This document shows positions 25,640-34,259 of a DNA stretch of 50,154 bases, piece by piece. Every line of letters starts with the position of its first letter. The first letter of the stretch is position 1. Both the position numbers and the translations under genes were made by a program. The notes under the pieces were generated by a model. That model ran no database searches. It had not been told where the DNA came from and saw only the letters and a program-made list of their open reading frames with translations. This DNA is from Lachnospiraceae bacterium (GTDB taxonomy: Bacteria; Bacillota; Clostridia; Lachnospirales; Lachnospiraceae), in the NCBI GenBank assembly GCA_029006155.1, contig JAQXGF010000120.1, positions 1 to 50,154 of the forward strand, given 5' to 3'.

Positions 25640-26899
25640 TCAAAACTTGATTTCCCGCTTCCAGACCATGCCGGTCGAGCGGTAAAATTCGCCAAACCCG
25701 AGATCTTCCACCTCGATATGGCAGCAGCCCGGCGCGGAAAAATAGACCGTCATCCGCACTCTGGTCGCCCGCGGCGGACGGTGTGGCAGCCCGGGAAGCC
25801 GCATCATATGCACAATCGGATCCCCCTCTGCCATCGGCTGTGAGGTAATGCGGATCTCCCGCTCATCATCCAGAATAAATTCACAGACGTGATGCGCCTC
25901 GTACCAGTTCATCCCGGCACTGATCAGCGGATACATCTGCTCCTTGCCGCGGATCCGCATCTCCATCTGCAGGTTCACCTGTATCATATCCCTGCCGCCA
26001 AACAGAATTCCACGCTCCGCGATCAGGCCCGCGCGCTCCATCGCCGCATAGCAGGCTCCCTTGGAATAAAGGTTCTGCCCCTGATAGGCATGCCGCTTGA
26101 AGCAAAGGTACTGGATCGAGCGCTCCGCCCAGCTTTTGCCAAAATAATCCCCGACCAGATAGCTGACCGTCACCGTCCGGCGTTCAAACAGCTTCTTGAG
26201 CAGTTCAAAAAACAGACGGTCCCGTTCTTTGTTCCAGTCCGCTTCCTCCATCTCACCCCGGATGTCCGCGCCTACCGGCTGCCGCGCTACCTCTGTGGCA
26301 CGTGCGATCGCCGGCCGTGTCGTCCGGTCAATGTGAAGAATATAGCCGACGATCGCCTCATCCACATATTCGATGAGTGCGACGTCATGATTCCACAGCT
26401 CTTTTTTCTGATTCACTGTATAGTAATAAAAGGAGGAAAGATAGTCCTGCAGATAGATCCGCTTCCGATCCAGCCCGTTGCGCTCCAACGCCTGCACAAT
26501 CAAATTGCTCCACCGCTCGGTCAGCGTCCGTACCGTGACCATCACCTGCAACTGCGCGTTGGCCGTAAGCACTTTCAGCCGCCCGATGCATGCGGCAAAG
26601 TATTCCGCCAGCAGCTCCGCCGCCGAAATCTGCTCTGCCCCGGTCTCGATTTCATCCTCCGTCTGCAACTTCCGGTACAGATCCGTCACCTGTGTGGCAG
26701 CCGTCTCCCCGGTGCCATCCCACAGCTCCCATTTGCCGCCCGCATCCTTTCGCATCGCCATTGGCAGCAGATACTGCTCCGCATCCGGCTCAAAGCTCAG
26801 GGTGAGCGGCTCCTTTACCGACGGATGAAAGTACGTCAGCTGCGCGTATTCCTCATTCAGCTCAATTCCAAGAATGAGCTCATTTGATGCCTGTATCAT
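25640..26899 (-). CDS. DUF5716 family protein, possible actin/Hsp70-fold ATPase
   Basis: 419 aa, function unknown. I recognise it as the DUF5716 type that accompanies DUF5717 in Lachnospiraceae. Its layout recalls a degenerate actin/Hsp70 fold: a start LILGIELNEEYAQLTYFHP in the place of the phosphate-1 loop, DVALIEYVDEAIVGYILHID at phosphate-2, and ERGILFGGRDMIQV like the adenosine motif. The usual Gly and Asp residues are partly missing, so nucleotide binding is uncertain. The C-terminal 100 residues are beta-rich (REIRITSQPMAEGDPIVHMM, VRMTVYFSAPGCCHIEVEDL), like an Hsp70 substrate domain. Middle gene of the three-gene set. Confidence 0.7.
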   Translation of the reverse strand: MIQASNELILGIELNEEYAQLTYFHPSVKEPLTLSFEPDAEQYLLPMAMRKDAGGKWELWDGTGETAATQVTDLYRKLQTEDEIETGAEQISAAELLAEYFAACIGRLKVLTANAQLQVMVTVRTLTERWSNLIVQALERNGLDRKRIYLQDYLSSFYYYTVNQKKELWNHDVALIEYVDEAIVGYILHIDRTTRPAIARATEVARQPVGADIRGEMEEADWNKERDRLFFELLKKLFERRTVTVSYLVGDYFGKSWAERSIQYLCFKRHAYQGQNLYSKGACYAAMERAGLIAERGILFGGRDMIQVNLQMEMRIRGKEQMYPLISAGMNWYEAHHVCEFILDDEREIRITSQPMAEGDPIVHMMRLPGLPHRPPRATRVRMTVYFSAPGCCHIEVEDLGFGEFYRSTGMVWKREIKF

Positions 26900-26965
26900 A
26901 ATATCACCGCCTTCGTATCCTGTCTTATTCCTGTTCCCTCAGATTCCCTGCCCGGTCTGTTTCGA

Positions 26966-29900
26966 TCAGATCAGCGGAAACAGCTCTTTTGCCAGATAGG
27001 ACAGCAACAGATAATTATCCAGCTCCGTATCTGCCGTCTCCAGATCCTGCTCTTTGAGCGCTTTTGCGATCCGGTTCACCTGATCGTACCACGGTGCCCC
27101 GGTCTGCTCCTCCCTGCGAAGGCTCAGTACCCGCTCATCCGTCTTTTTCCGCTCCGTTCCGGTCTCCTCCTCGATACGGCATTCTACCTCATCGCCGTAA
27201 AAGAGCGTAAACTCCCGCACAAAAATGCCCTCAAAACAGTTTTTCATCGTCTCTTTGCGGTATTCCTCTTCCGACCCGTTCGGCCGGTACCAGATCGTCA
27301 CCGTACTGTCCGGATTGCCGACATACTCGGCAAACACCCGCCCTTCCATCTGATAAGGTGCCAGAAGCTCCCGGTCAAATTTATTCCAGAAGGCAAAACG
27401 CATCCCCTTGCGGTTGAACTCCTCCAGAAGCTGCGATGCATACGCCCGCCGCTGCCCGGTCAGTTCCACCTGCGTGGAATAATACTGCAACAACGCAAGA
27501 CGACATACTTCCTCCTGCTCTTCTTGCAGCTTCTGTTCCATCACATAGGCATAATCCCGCTCGAGATAGCGGAATACGACATCTGCCACCGGAATCCCGC
27601 GCACAAAGTATTCATAGGACTTCAGGTTCAGATATGCGCGGCAGAGCTTCCGCCTTCCCATCTTTTTCGCATAGGACTCAAAGACCGGCTCCGATCCTTC
27701 CGTATGGCTGCCGGTAAACAGAACCATCATCAGGATTTTTTCTTCGATCATCAGCGTGTCGAGTTCAAAGCCGCGTGCCGCCTCCCATACCTGCAGCATG
27801 TGCTCAATCGGTCCTTCATAATACAGGAGGAGATACCGGAGCAGCTTATCATTGTATTTTTCTTTTTCAAAACAGTAAGCCGAGAGCGACAGCAGCATCG
27901 GATTCTCCGCAAATTCCAGATCAAGAATCATCCGGCTGCAAATGCGCACCAGCTGCAAGAGCGGAATCCCCTCCGCCCCGTACATATCCAGAAGAGAAAA
28001 CGCGTCCTTGCACAGTCCCTCTTCCGCGAGCAGCGTAATCAGAGCGGCCTTGTCTGCTTTCACATAGTCCAGATATGCGATCCGATCCAGAAACTCCGGA
28101 AGGGAATCGTCTCTTACATGCTCCGAATAATAGTGCAATACCGCTGCACGCAGCTGCAGCCGAAATGCATCGGTGAACAGCTCCAGCTCGCAACCCTTCG
28201 TCAGATACGGCATGGAGTTCCGGTTCACAAGGTGCTCTTTCATACAGCTACAGCAGGCAAAGAGCACAATGCCCACCGCATCCGGCACGAGCTGCATACA
28301 CCACTCGAGCATCGGATCACTGTCAAACAGCTTCTTCTGTGCGAGCAGTCCCTCTGCGGTAAACCGCTCTCCGGCGCGGTTCTCGAGCACGAGCACACTG
28401 TCCGGATCGTATAAGGTGATCCGTGCCTTTCCTCCGGAAAGCACCGCCGACTGCTCCTGTACAAACCGCGGGGAATGCACCGTCACACTGCAGATCTCAG
28501 GAGATGTGCACGTCACTTCGTAGGAAAACAGCAGCCGGATCAGCTGCTCACCCATCTGGCGCGTGAGCATGCTCTTGCGCAGGAAGGTGCGGTACAGCAC
28601 TGCAAGGTCGTCCGTAAAACGCCCCATCTCGAGCTGGTCGGAGGCAAACTTCTCCATCGCAGCCCGATACGTGCGGAACGTCTGTGGATCTTCCTCCTTC
28701 TTCTCTGTAATCTCCCGGTAAATTGCCGCGCGTTTCCGGTAATCCAGTGTCGTATCATAGGCAAAATACATCCGGATGATCTGCGGCATCGCAGACAGAG
28801 CCGGATGCTCCATGGACTCCATATATGCCTCATACAGCCCGGTAATGCGAAGACCCGCGTTCACGCCTTTTTCATACCAGGTAAATGCATCCTGATCCCG
28901 CCGTTCCCCGCGCAGTAACAGCTGGCAGATGCCCTGCAGCACCTCGACCTCCGGGGTGTGCCGGTATCCTTCCTCCAGTACCTCCAGCAACAGCGGTGAA
29001 TATTTTCCATAATGCGCCACGAGATTCGCCGTCTGCTGCAAAAGCGCCTGGGACATCACTCCATTCCGGGTCGCAAACCGCAAAAGCTGCAGCTCAAAGC
29101 TTCCAATGTGCCGCATCATAAACGGATTGTCGCACAAAATCTGGTATGCCTCCAGATACATAATCCGGCTGCGGCACCCATAGCGGAACTGATCTGCGAC
29201 CGCCTCGTATTTGGCCGCATCGTCGTTCAGCAGCGACTCCTGCAGATAGAGCAGAATCCACTGCAGCTTCCAGTTCGTCTGATCCCGGTAAAACAGTCCC
29301 CGGATCTCTTCTTCTACCTGATCTACATACGAATTTTCCTGGTAAAAAAAGGTCGTCAGGTACTGATAGAATCCATACTGCTCCGGCGTGCGCAGCCGCT
29401 CTTTGTGCTCCGTCACGCTCTCGAGCAGATGGATCGCCTTCTGCTTCTTTCCATCTGCAAAATAAAGCTGGATCAGAAACAGATCCGCAAACGGGTCATC
29501 CCCTCCGGAACTCTTATACGTGCTGATCGCCTGTGTGGAACGCTCCACCCAGTCAGATAAGGAGATCTTTTTCAGCCGGAAGCTGACATAGAGCTGCTCC
29601 AGCTTTTTCTGCATCAGATGGCAGATATGGCGCTGACGGCGCAAAGCGGACTGTGTATGCTTTTCCGCCGTCACCTCAATACACAGCTTCTGGTACGGTG
29701 TGGACAGTGTGACTTTTCCATAGTTTTTTTCGGCATGCATGTGATCGTAATCGACGATGAGGTTCAGCTCACAGGTACTTCCCGCAAAGGAATCCGTCGT
29801 CATCGTATGGCGCTCCGGGCGGAGAAATTCTGCATCTGACTCTGCCGTGATCTTCTGGAATCCCCACTGGCTTCTCGTAATCTGCAGCTTTTCCCCGATG

Positions 29901-30526
29901 GTCTCCCGCATATCATCCAGTACGATGCTCTCACGGTCGACCGAGATCTTGACCGGCTCTTTATAGCCCGCCCCGGTCAGAAACTCTTCCATCGTCTGAT
30001 AGCTGAAATCCGGCACGGCCAGCGCATCGTAAAGCGCAAGAAGCTCCGGTGCCTGCGCACGCAGCATCTCGCGATAGCTCCGGCTGATAAAGATGCGGTA
30101 TGCCCCTGCAAAATCCTGCTCTGCCAGTGCGGTCAGATCCTGTGGATGCGCAAACGGGAGCGCCCCGGTCTCATCCTGCTGCTTTTTCTGGCCAATCAGT
30201 GTATACGGAACCGTATACTCTCCCCGGTCCGAGCACACCGTAAACGCACCATGCTCTTCCTCCTCTTCCGGAAACCCGTTTCCGTCCACCTGATAGTGGA
30301 TCTCATTTTTGATCCCCTGAAATTCATTCGGCTCGCAGATCATCCGCGGATTAGACGAATAAAGAAAGCCCCTGACCTTTTTCCCGTCCGGGCTTTCTAT
30401 CCACAAAGTCCCGCGCATCACTTCGCCCGGCTCGACCTTCACGGTCACTTCCTCCGGCAATATCACAAGCGGCGGTGCGCTATATTCAAATTTTCCATTG
30501 AGCAACTGCTCGATTTTTCTTTTCAA
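26966..30526 (-). CDS. DUF5717 family giant protein of unknown function
   Basis: About 1186 aa. The N-terminal 130 residues look like a beta-sandwich (VTVKVEPGEVMRGTLWIESP, then KKVRGFLYSSNPRMIC), the middle 900 are mostly helical repeats without a clear consensus, and a second beta-domain stands near residue 1070 (VTIWYRPNGSEEEY, YGDEVECRIEEE). There is no signal peptide or membrane helix, so it is probably a cytoplasmic scaffold. I prefer TTG 30526 (MKRKIEQLLNGKFEY), preceded by AGGTGA at 5 nt, because the recognisable family start is there; ATG 30592 is the alternative and would add 22 residues. It is the first gene of the set with the DUF5716 and TPR-like genes. Confidence 0.75.
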   Translation of the reverse strand: MKRKIEQLLNGKFEYSAPPLVILPEEVTVKVEPGEVMRGTLWIESPDGKKVRGFLYSSNPRMICEPNEFQGIKNEIHYQVDGNGFPEEEEEHGAFTVCSDRGEYTVPYTLIGQKKQQDETGALPFAHPQDLTALAEQDFAGAYRIFISRSYREMLRAQAPELLALYDALAVPDFSYQTMEEFLTGAGYKEPVKISVDRESIVLDDMRETIGEKLQITRSQWGFQKITAESDAEFLRPERHTMTTDSFAGSTCELNLIVDYDHMHAEKNYGKVTLSTPYQKLCIEVTAEKHTQSALRRQRHICHLMQKKLEQLYVSFRLKKISLSDWVERSTQAISTYKSSGGDDPFADLFLIQLYFADGKKQKAIHLLESVTEHKERLRTPEQYGFYQYLTTFFYQENSYVDQVEEEIRGLFYRDQTNWKLQWILLYLQESLLNDDAAKYEAVADQFRYGCRSRIMYLEAYQILCDNPFMMRHIGSFELQLLRFATRNGVMSQALLQQTANLVAHYGKYSPLLLEVLEEGYRHTPEVEVLQGICQLLLRGERRDQDAFTWYEKGVNAGLRITGLYEAYMESMEHPALSAMPQIIRMYFAYDTTLDYRKRAAIYREITEKKEEDPQTFRTYRAAMEKFASDQLEMGRFTDDLAVLYRTFLRKSMLTRQMGEQLIRLLFSYEVTCTSPEICSVTVHSPRFVQEQSAVLSGGKARITLYDPDSVLVLENRAGERFTAEGLLAQKKLFDSDPMLEWCMQLVPDAVGIVLFACCSCMKEHLVNRNSMPYLTKGCELELFTDAFRLQLRAAVLHYYSEHVRDDSLPEFLDRIAYLDYVKADKAALITLLAEEGLCKDAFSLLDMYGAEGIPLLQLVRICSRMILDLEFAENPMLLSLSAYCFEKEKYNDKLLRYLLLYYEGPIEHMLQVWEAARGFELDTLMIEEKILMMVLFTGSHTEGSEPVFESYAKKMGRRKLCRAYLNLKSYEYFVRGIPVADVVFRYLERDYAYVMEQKLQEEQEEVCRLALLQYYSTQVELTGQRRAYASQLLEEFNRKGMRFAFWNKFDRELLAPYQMEGRVFAEYVGNPDSTVTIWYRPNGSEEEYRKETMKNCFEGIFVREFTLFYGDEVECRIEEETGTERKKTDERVLSLRREEQTGAPWYDQVNRIAKALKEQDLETADTELDNYLLLSYLAKELFPLI

Positions 30527-30603
30527 TATAATCACCTGTACTGTATCGTTTCTTCTTTTTTCCGTGCATGATTCGGTAACTGCCTCTTTCATGCACCGCC
30601 TGT

Positions 30604-31053
30604 TCAGTTCAGAAATTTCTTCAGCTCATCCATAAACGTATTTAAGTCTTTGAACTCCCGGTATACGGAAGCAAAGCGCACATAGGCAACGGCATCCAGA
30701 TCCTTTAGCCGGTCCATCACGATCTCCCCGATGACCTTGCTCTCGATCTCTTTCTCCTCGCGCCGGAAGATCTCCATCTCCACCTCGTCGATCATCTCCC
30801 GGATCTTCTGAATCGGGGTTGGGCGCTTATAGCAGGCACGCATCACGCCATCTTCTACTTTTCTTCTGTCATATCGCTCCCGCGTCTGATCCTTCTTGAT
30901 CACAATCAGCGGAATCGTCTCCACTTTCTCATAAGTCGTAAAACGCTTTCCACAGGCGTCACACAGGCGCCGCCGGCGGATCGAGCTGTTGTCATCTGCC
31001 GGTCTGGAATCTACTACACGCGTATCATCCTGATTACAAAACGGACATTTCAT
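30604..31053 (-). CDS. nrdR: Transcriptional repressor NrdR
   Basis: 149 aa zinc-ribbon plus ATP-cone regulator that represses ribonucleotide reductase genes when dATP is high. The zinc ribbon is MKCPFC at the N-terminus with CDACGKRF, and the ATP cone begins PLIVIKKDQTRERYDRRKVE. The length is typical. It has a near-consensus sigma-A promoter 90-118 nt upstream and an AAGGAGG site before ATG 31053. No nrd gene is in the window, so its targets are elsewhere. Confidence 0.97.
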   Translation of the reverse strand: MKCPFCNQDDTRVVDSRPADDNSSIRRRRLCDACGKRFTTYEKVETIPLIVIKKDQTRERYDRRKVEDGVMRACYKRPTPIQKIREMIDEVEMEIFRREEKEIESKVIGEIVMDRLKDLDAVAYVRFASVYREFKDLNTFMDELKKFLN

Positions 31054-31142
31054 GCCATTTCCTCCTTACCCCCTGGGGCATGCCAAACAAGAACGTCCCC
31101 GGTCCTGCAAACACACTCCGGCTCCCCGAAATCTCACCCCTG

Positions 31143-31171
31143 AGTATAACGGAAAGAGAAAATACTGTCAA
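31143..31171 (-). promoter_or_regulatory. Strong sigma-A promoter of nrdR
   Basis: On the minus strand TTGACA (31171-31166) and TATACT (31148-31143) are exactly 17 nt apart. Predicted leader of about 80 nt. Confidence 0.85.
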
Positions 31172-31177
31172 GCCATT

Positions 31178-31220
31178 GCACGGCGAAGCCGTGCCTACCA
31201 TCGCGCGGTGCTAACCGCGC
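31178..31220. repeat. Two tight GC-rich hairpins in the nrdR-ylmC gap
   Basis: GCACGGC-GAA-GCCGTGC (31178-31194) and GCGCGGT-GCTA-ACCGCGC (31203-31220) are perfect 7-bp hairpins; a third copy of the ATCGCGCGG string occurs near 31255. They lie upstream of the nrdR promoter, between divergent genes, so they are not terminators for either. The rest of 31054-31383 shows no gene; TATAAT at 31293-31298 could serve the plus-strand gene but lacks a good -35. Confidence 0.5.
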
Positions 31221-31383
31221 CAGTTCCGGTAGTCACTGAACTATCTCCTACCACATCGCGCGGCGCACACTTCCCCATTCCTTACATACCATTATAATAG
31301 GTATAAAAAAAGCGCCGACCGCAAGCCTTCACATTCCACTTCTGCTTACAGTCGATGCTTTATTTAAGAAAGGAGCATGCCCC

Positions 31384-31695
31384 TTGGGTGAAAAATTCGG
31401 TTCTCCACACGGCTGTGGCTGTGATAAGCCTAAGCCTGTCCGCCTGTGTGCGCTGCGACAGAAGGAAGTCATCAATATCTGCACCTGCCGCTCCCTTGGC
31501 TGTATCACGGATCTGGAGATCGACTGCCGTACCGGCTGCGTGCTCGCCATCATCGTCCCAGGGCCGGGACGCCTGTGCTGGTTTCTCGGCCGCGATTTCG
31601 AGTACGTGATCCCGTGGCGGTGCATCGTCCAGATCGGAAGCGATATCATCCTCGTCGATGTCAAGGAAGAGGACTGCCGGAAAAAATGCGGATGA
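31384..31695 (+). CDS. YlmC/YmxH family sporulation protein (PRC-barrel), unusually cysteine-rich
   Basis: 103 aa. The core RQKEVINICTCRSLGCITDL, then IIVPGPGRLCWFLGRDFEYV, and IPWRCIVQIGSDIILVDV is the YlmC/YmxH PRC-barrel pattern; family members are made during sporulation and their exact role is unclear. It carries 12 cysteines, several in an added N-terminal piece (GSPHGCGCDKPKPVRLC) and in the tail (EEDCRKKCG), far more than I expect for this family. TTG 31384 is the start: AAAGGAG stands 8 nt upstream, and the ATG at 31377 is out of frame. Converges on sigG. Confidence 0.85.
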   Translation: MGEKFGSPHGCGCDKPKPVRLCALRQKEVINICTCRSLGCITDLEIDCRTGCVLAIIVPGPGRLCWFLGRDFEYVIPWRCIVQIGSDIILVDVKEEDCRKKCG

Positions 31696-31700
31696 TTTCA

Positions 31701-32480
31701 TCAGCCGGTCAGATAGCTTCTCATGCTCTTTAGCGCATTTTTTTCCAGCCGGCTCACCTGTGCCTGCGAGATCCCGATCTCTGAGGCCACCTCCATCTGC
31801 GTTTTTCCCTCATAAAAGCGCAGGTGAATGATATGCTTCTCCCGCTCATCGAGCCGCTGCATCGCCTCATTTAACGAGATGCTCTCCACCCAGTTCTCTT
31901 CCCGGTTCTTCTTGTCACTGATCTGATCCATCACATACAGGGCATCTCCGCCCTCCGTATAGACCGGATCGTACAGACTGACCGGACTCTGGATCGCATC
32001 CAGGGCATAGACCACATCCTCCTTCGGGATCCCGATCTCCCCCGCGATCTCCTCGATCGTCGGTTCCTTCAGATATTTTTTCGTATAGCTCTCTCTGGCA
32101 TAGATCGCCTTGTATGCAGTATCCCGCAGGGAGCGGCTGACCCGGATCGAATTGTTATCCCGCAGATAGCGTCGGATCTCTCCGATGATCATCGGTACCG
32201 CATACGTCGAAAATTTTACCTGAAGGCTTGTATCGAAATTGTCGATGGCTTTCATCAGACCGATACAGCCGATCTGAAACAAATCGTCCACATTTTCACT
32301 GCTGCTTCCAAAACGTTTGATCACGCTGAGCACGAGCCGCAGATTGCCTTTGATGTACAGCTCCCTTGCATTCTCATCCCCTTTCCGGATCCGTTCGAAC
32401 AGAAATTCCTTTTCGTCTTCCGTCAGCACCGGAAGCCTTGACGTGTTCACCCCGCATATCTCTACCTTATTAAGCGCCAT
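31701..32480 (-). CDS. sigG: RNA polymerase sporulation sigma factor SigG
   Basis: 259 aa forespore sigma factor. The N-terminus VEICGVNTSRLPVLTEDEK is the highly conserved SigG segment bound by anti-sigma factors; region 2 is NLRLVLSVIKRFG with FQIGCIGLMKAIDNFD, and region 4 KTQMEVASEIGISQAQVSRLEKN. Directly downstream of spoIIGA-sigE as in Bacillus and Clostridium. AGGAGG lies 8 nt before ATG 32480, and the segment between them (32489-32481) can pair with 32524-32515. Confidence 0.97.
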   Translation of the reverse strand: MALNKVEICGVNTSRLPVLTEDEKEFLFERIRKGDENARELYIKGNLRLVLSVIKRFGSSSENVDDLFQIGCIGLMKAIDNFDTSLQVKFSTYAVPMIIGEIRRYLRDNNSIRVSRSLRDTAYKAIYARESYTKKYLKEPTIEEIAGEIGIPKEDVVYALDAIQSPVSLYDPVYTEGGDALYVMDQISDKKNREENWVESISLNEAMQRLDEREKHIIHLRFYEGKTQMEVASEIGISQAQVSRLEKNALKSMRSYLTG

Positions 32481-32524
32481 GTGATCATCCTCCTGAAACT
32501 GTTCCTCTCTCTAAGATGATTCAC
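32481..32524 (-). promoter_or_regulatory. Possible hairpin at the sigG ribosome-binding site
   Basis: On the minus strand GTGAATCATC (32524-32515) can pair with GATGATCAC (32489-32481), 9 bp with one bulged A, enclosing the AGGAGG site and ending at the ATG. It could limit sigG translation; weaker than the spoIIGA and sigK cases. Confidence 0.4.
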
Positions 32525-32585
32525 ATTTCGCGCCCTGACTATGCGCCGCTTCCCGAAATAAAAAAACTTTTCCGCCTTGACAATG

Positions 32586-33329
32586 CTATGTTTCGAGCCG
32601 CACGATCTCCCTGCGCAGCCGCTTGATGATGCGCTTTTCCAGTCTGGAAATATAAGATTGGGAAATGCCAAGCAGATCTGCGACTTCTTTTTGCGTCTTT
32701 TCCTCCCCGTCCCGCGTATTGATCCCGAACCGAAGCTGTACGATCGTCTGCTCGCGTTTGGAGAGCTTCTCGATCGCGCGCTGCAGTGCATTGTACTCCG
32801 CCTCTGTCTCCATATCCCGGTAAATGACATCCTCATCCGTTCCCAGAATGTCCGAGAGCAACAGTTCATTCCCATCCCAGTCGACATTTAAAGGCTCATC
32901 GATCGAGACCTCCAGCTTTGTCTTGCTGTTGCGCCGCAGATACATCAGAATCTCATTTTCAATGCAGCGGGATGCGTAGGTCGCCAGCTTGATCTTCTTG
33001 TCCGGATTGAACGTATTGATTGCCTTGATCAGTCCGATCGTACCGATCGAGATCAGATCCTCCACACCGACCCCGGTATTATCAAATTTTTTCGCTATGT
33101 ATACCACGAGCCGCAGATTGTGCTCGATCAGACGGCTGCGCGCCTTCGCATCGTTTTCCTGTCCGAGCATCGCGACAAGCTGCTGCTCCTGCTCCGGCTC
33201 TAAAGGCGGCGGCAAAACGTCCGTCCCTCCAATATAGTGCACCTCATTTGTGCGGCGCAGCAGGACATCCCCGAAGCCTGCCGCCATCTTCAGCTGAAAA
33301 CGCTGGGGCATCGCAATCTTTACTATCAT
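32586..33329 (-). CDS. sigE: RNA polymerase sporulation sigma factor SigE (pro-form)
   Basis: Mother-cell early sigma factor, about 247 aa, made as an inactive precursor. A hydrophobic and basic pro-sequence ([20 protein letters not shown]) leads to the conserved cleavage region [15 protein letters not shown], cut by SpoIIGA. Region 2 is [18 protein letters not shown] with [14 protein letters not shown], region 4 [26 protein letters not shown] 33329 has AGGAGTG 8 nt upstream; the frame runs further to 33356 but without support. It follows spoIIGA by about 33 nt in the spoIIG operon. Confidence 0.96.
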   Translation of the reverse strand: MIVKIAMPQRFQLKMAAGFGDVLLRRTNEVHYIGGTDVLPPPLEPEQEQQLVAMLGQENDAKARSRLIEHNLRLVVYIAKKFDNTGVGVEDLISIGTIGLIKAINTFNPDKKIKLATYASRCIENEILMYLRRNSKTKLEVSIDEPLNVDWDGNELLLSDILGTDEDVIYRDMETEAEYNALQRAIEKLSKREQTIVQLRFGINTRDGEEKTQKEVADLLGISQSYISRLEKRIIKRLRREIVRLET

Positions 33330-33362
33330 ACTGATCACTCCTATCTTTCCGGCCAATCCTTT

Positions 33363-34139
33363 TTATCTGCCACCGGCATGTGCGGGATGTAAAATGATCC
33401 CATACGTTGCCTTTAAGCTCAGTGTCCCCGCACTGACTGCGAGCACCGGACGCTCTGTCACAACGGTCTTCCCCCCATATACCGTCTCCATCCGGTCCGC
33501 GATCACTGCTTTCATCCATCCGCTTTTTCCGATCGAGTGGTACGGAATCAGGCACATCCCCCGTTCCTGTTCCCATCCGCCTTTCAGCAGTTTTTCTGCC
33601 TGTCCGGGCGAGAGGATACTCACCGCCCTTCCGGTAAGCGGCTCTGTCAGCTGGTTCCCGGTGTCCACAAGTCCCGTCATCTGTACCGTCGTCTCACCGA
33701 CTGTGACGGATACGTGTGCCTGACTGCCCGCCCTTCCATTTTGCTCGCTGTGTCGTCGAAAGCCCTGATACAGGATGCCAGCGGCTACAGCTGTTCCGGC
33801 AAGTACTGGAAACCCGTACCATTCATTCAGTGCCTCCAGCACCCCACCGAAGCAAAAGGTGACAAATATAAGGGCAAAGAACTGCGCTCCCCACCACCGA
33901 AACGGGCGCCGCTGCATCCCTGCCGCACAGATGAGTGCAGACAGCATACACAGCGGCCACAAATCCGGCCATCCGATACAGACACAGACCGTCATCAGAA
34001 ATGCCCCGGCCACACCGCCCAGTACGATGCGGTGCAGTCGGAAAGCCTGATGGGTCACCAGTGCCGACAGACTAAGAAGTATGCAATCCGTCAGGACGTG
34101 TTCCAGAAAAAACTGGTCCGCATAAAATTCGTAATACAC
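33363..34139 (-). CDS. spoIIGA: Sigma-E processing peptidase SpoIIGA
   Basis: About 258 aa. The N-terminal half has several membrane helices (TDCILLSLSALVTHQAFRL, IVLGGVAGAFLMTVCVCIGW, LWPLCMLSALICA, FFALIFVTFCFGGVLEAL), and the C-terminal half is an aspartic-protease-like domain with the catalytic motif GLVDTGNQLTEPLTG. It sits in the septum and cleaves pro-sigma-E after a forespore signal. GTG 34139 (MYYEFYADQFF) matches the family start and has AGGGGGTG about 6 nt upstream; the longer frame to 34202 passes through the promoter and is rejected. Confidence 0.93.
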   Translation of the reverse strand: MYYEFYADQFFLEHVLTDCILLSLSALVTHQAFRLHRIVLGGVAGAFLMTVCVCIGWPDLWPLCMLSALICAAGMQRRPFRWWGAQFFALIFVTFCFGGVLEALNEWYGFPVLAGTAVAAGILYQGFRRHSEQNGRAGSQAHVSVTVGETTVQMTGLVDTGNQLTEPLTGRAVSILSPGQAEKLLKGGWEQERGMCLIPYHSIGKSGWMKAVIADRMETVYGGKTVVTERPVLAVSAGTLSLKATYGIILHPAHAGGR

Positions 34140-34142
34140 GAA

Positions 34143-34190
34143 ACACCCCCTGCGGTGCAACTTGCGATAAGTATACTCCGCAGGGGGTGT
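34143..34190. repeat. 13-bp inverted repeat spanning the spoIIGA ribosome-binding site
   Basis: ACACCCCCTGCGG (34143-34155) and CCGCAGGGGGTGT (34178-34190) are perfectly complementary. Read on the minus strand, the second arm reached carries the spoIIGA ribosome-binding site; the first lies in the promoter spacer. Transcripts from the promoter at 34170-34202 would contain only the ribosome-binding-site arm. Confidence 0.85.
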
Positions 34191-34202
34191 AATTTTTGTC
34201 AA
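34170..34202 (-). promoter_or_regulatory. spoIIG promoter with long spacer
   Basis: On the minus strand TTGACA (34202-34197) and TATACT (34175-34170) are separated by 21 nt instead of 17. The B. subtilis spoIIG promoter likewise has a long (22-nt) spacer and needs Spo0A~P. A start near 34163 is expected. Confidence 0.8.
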
Positions 34203-34238
34203 AACCGGGACCGGAATTGGCTGTTTTCATTTACAGGA

Positions 34239-34245
34239 TTCGACA
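34239..34245 (-). promoter_or_regulatory. Spo0A box upstream of spoIIG
   Basis: TGTCGAA on the minus strand (TTCGACA on plus) matches the Spo0A binding consensus, about 80 nt before the predicted start, close to the upstream Spo0A site of B. subtilis spoIIG. A one-mismatch version, TGTCAAA, overlaps the -35. The box lies just before the 3' end of the ECF gene. Confidence 0.7.
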
Positions 34246-34259
34246 CAGATGAAAGTCGG

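Noticed and set aside
31178..31260. CRISPR-like repeats
   Set aside because: The ATCGCGCGG string recurs only a few times with unequal spacing and forms hairpins; there is no spacer structure and no cas gene.
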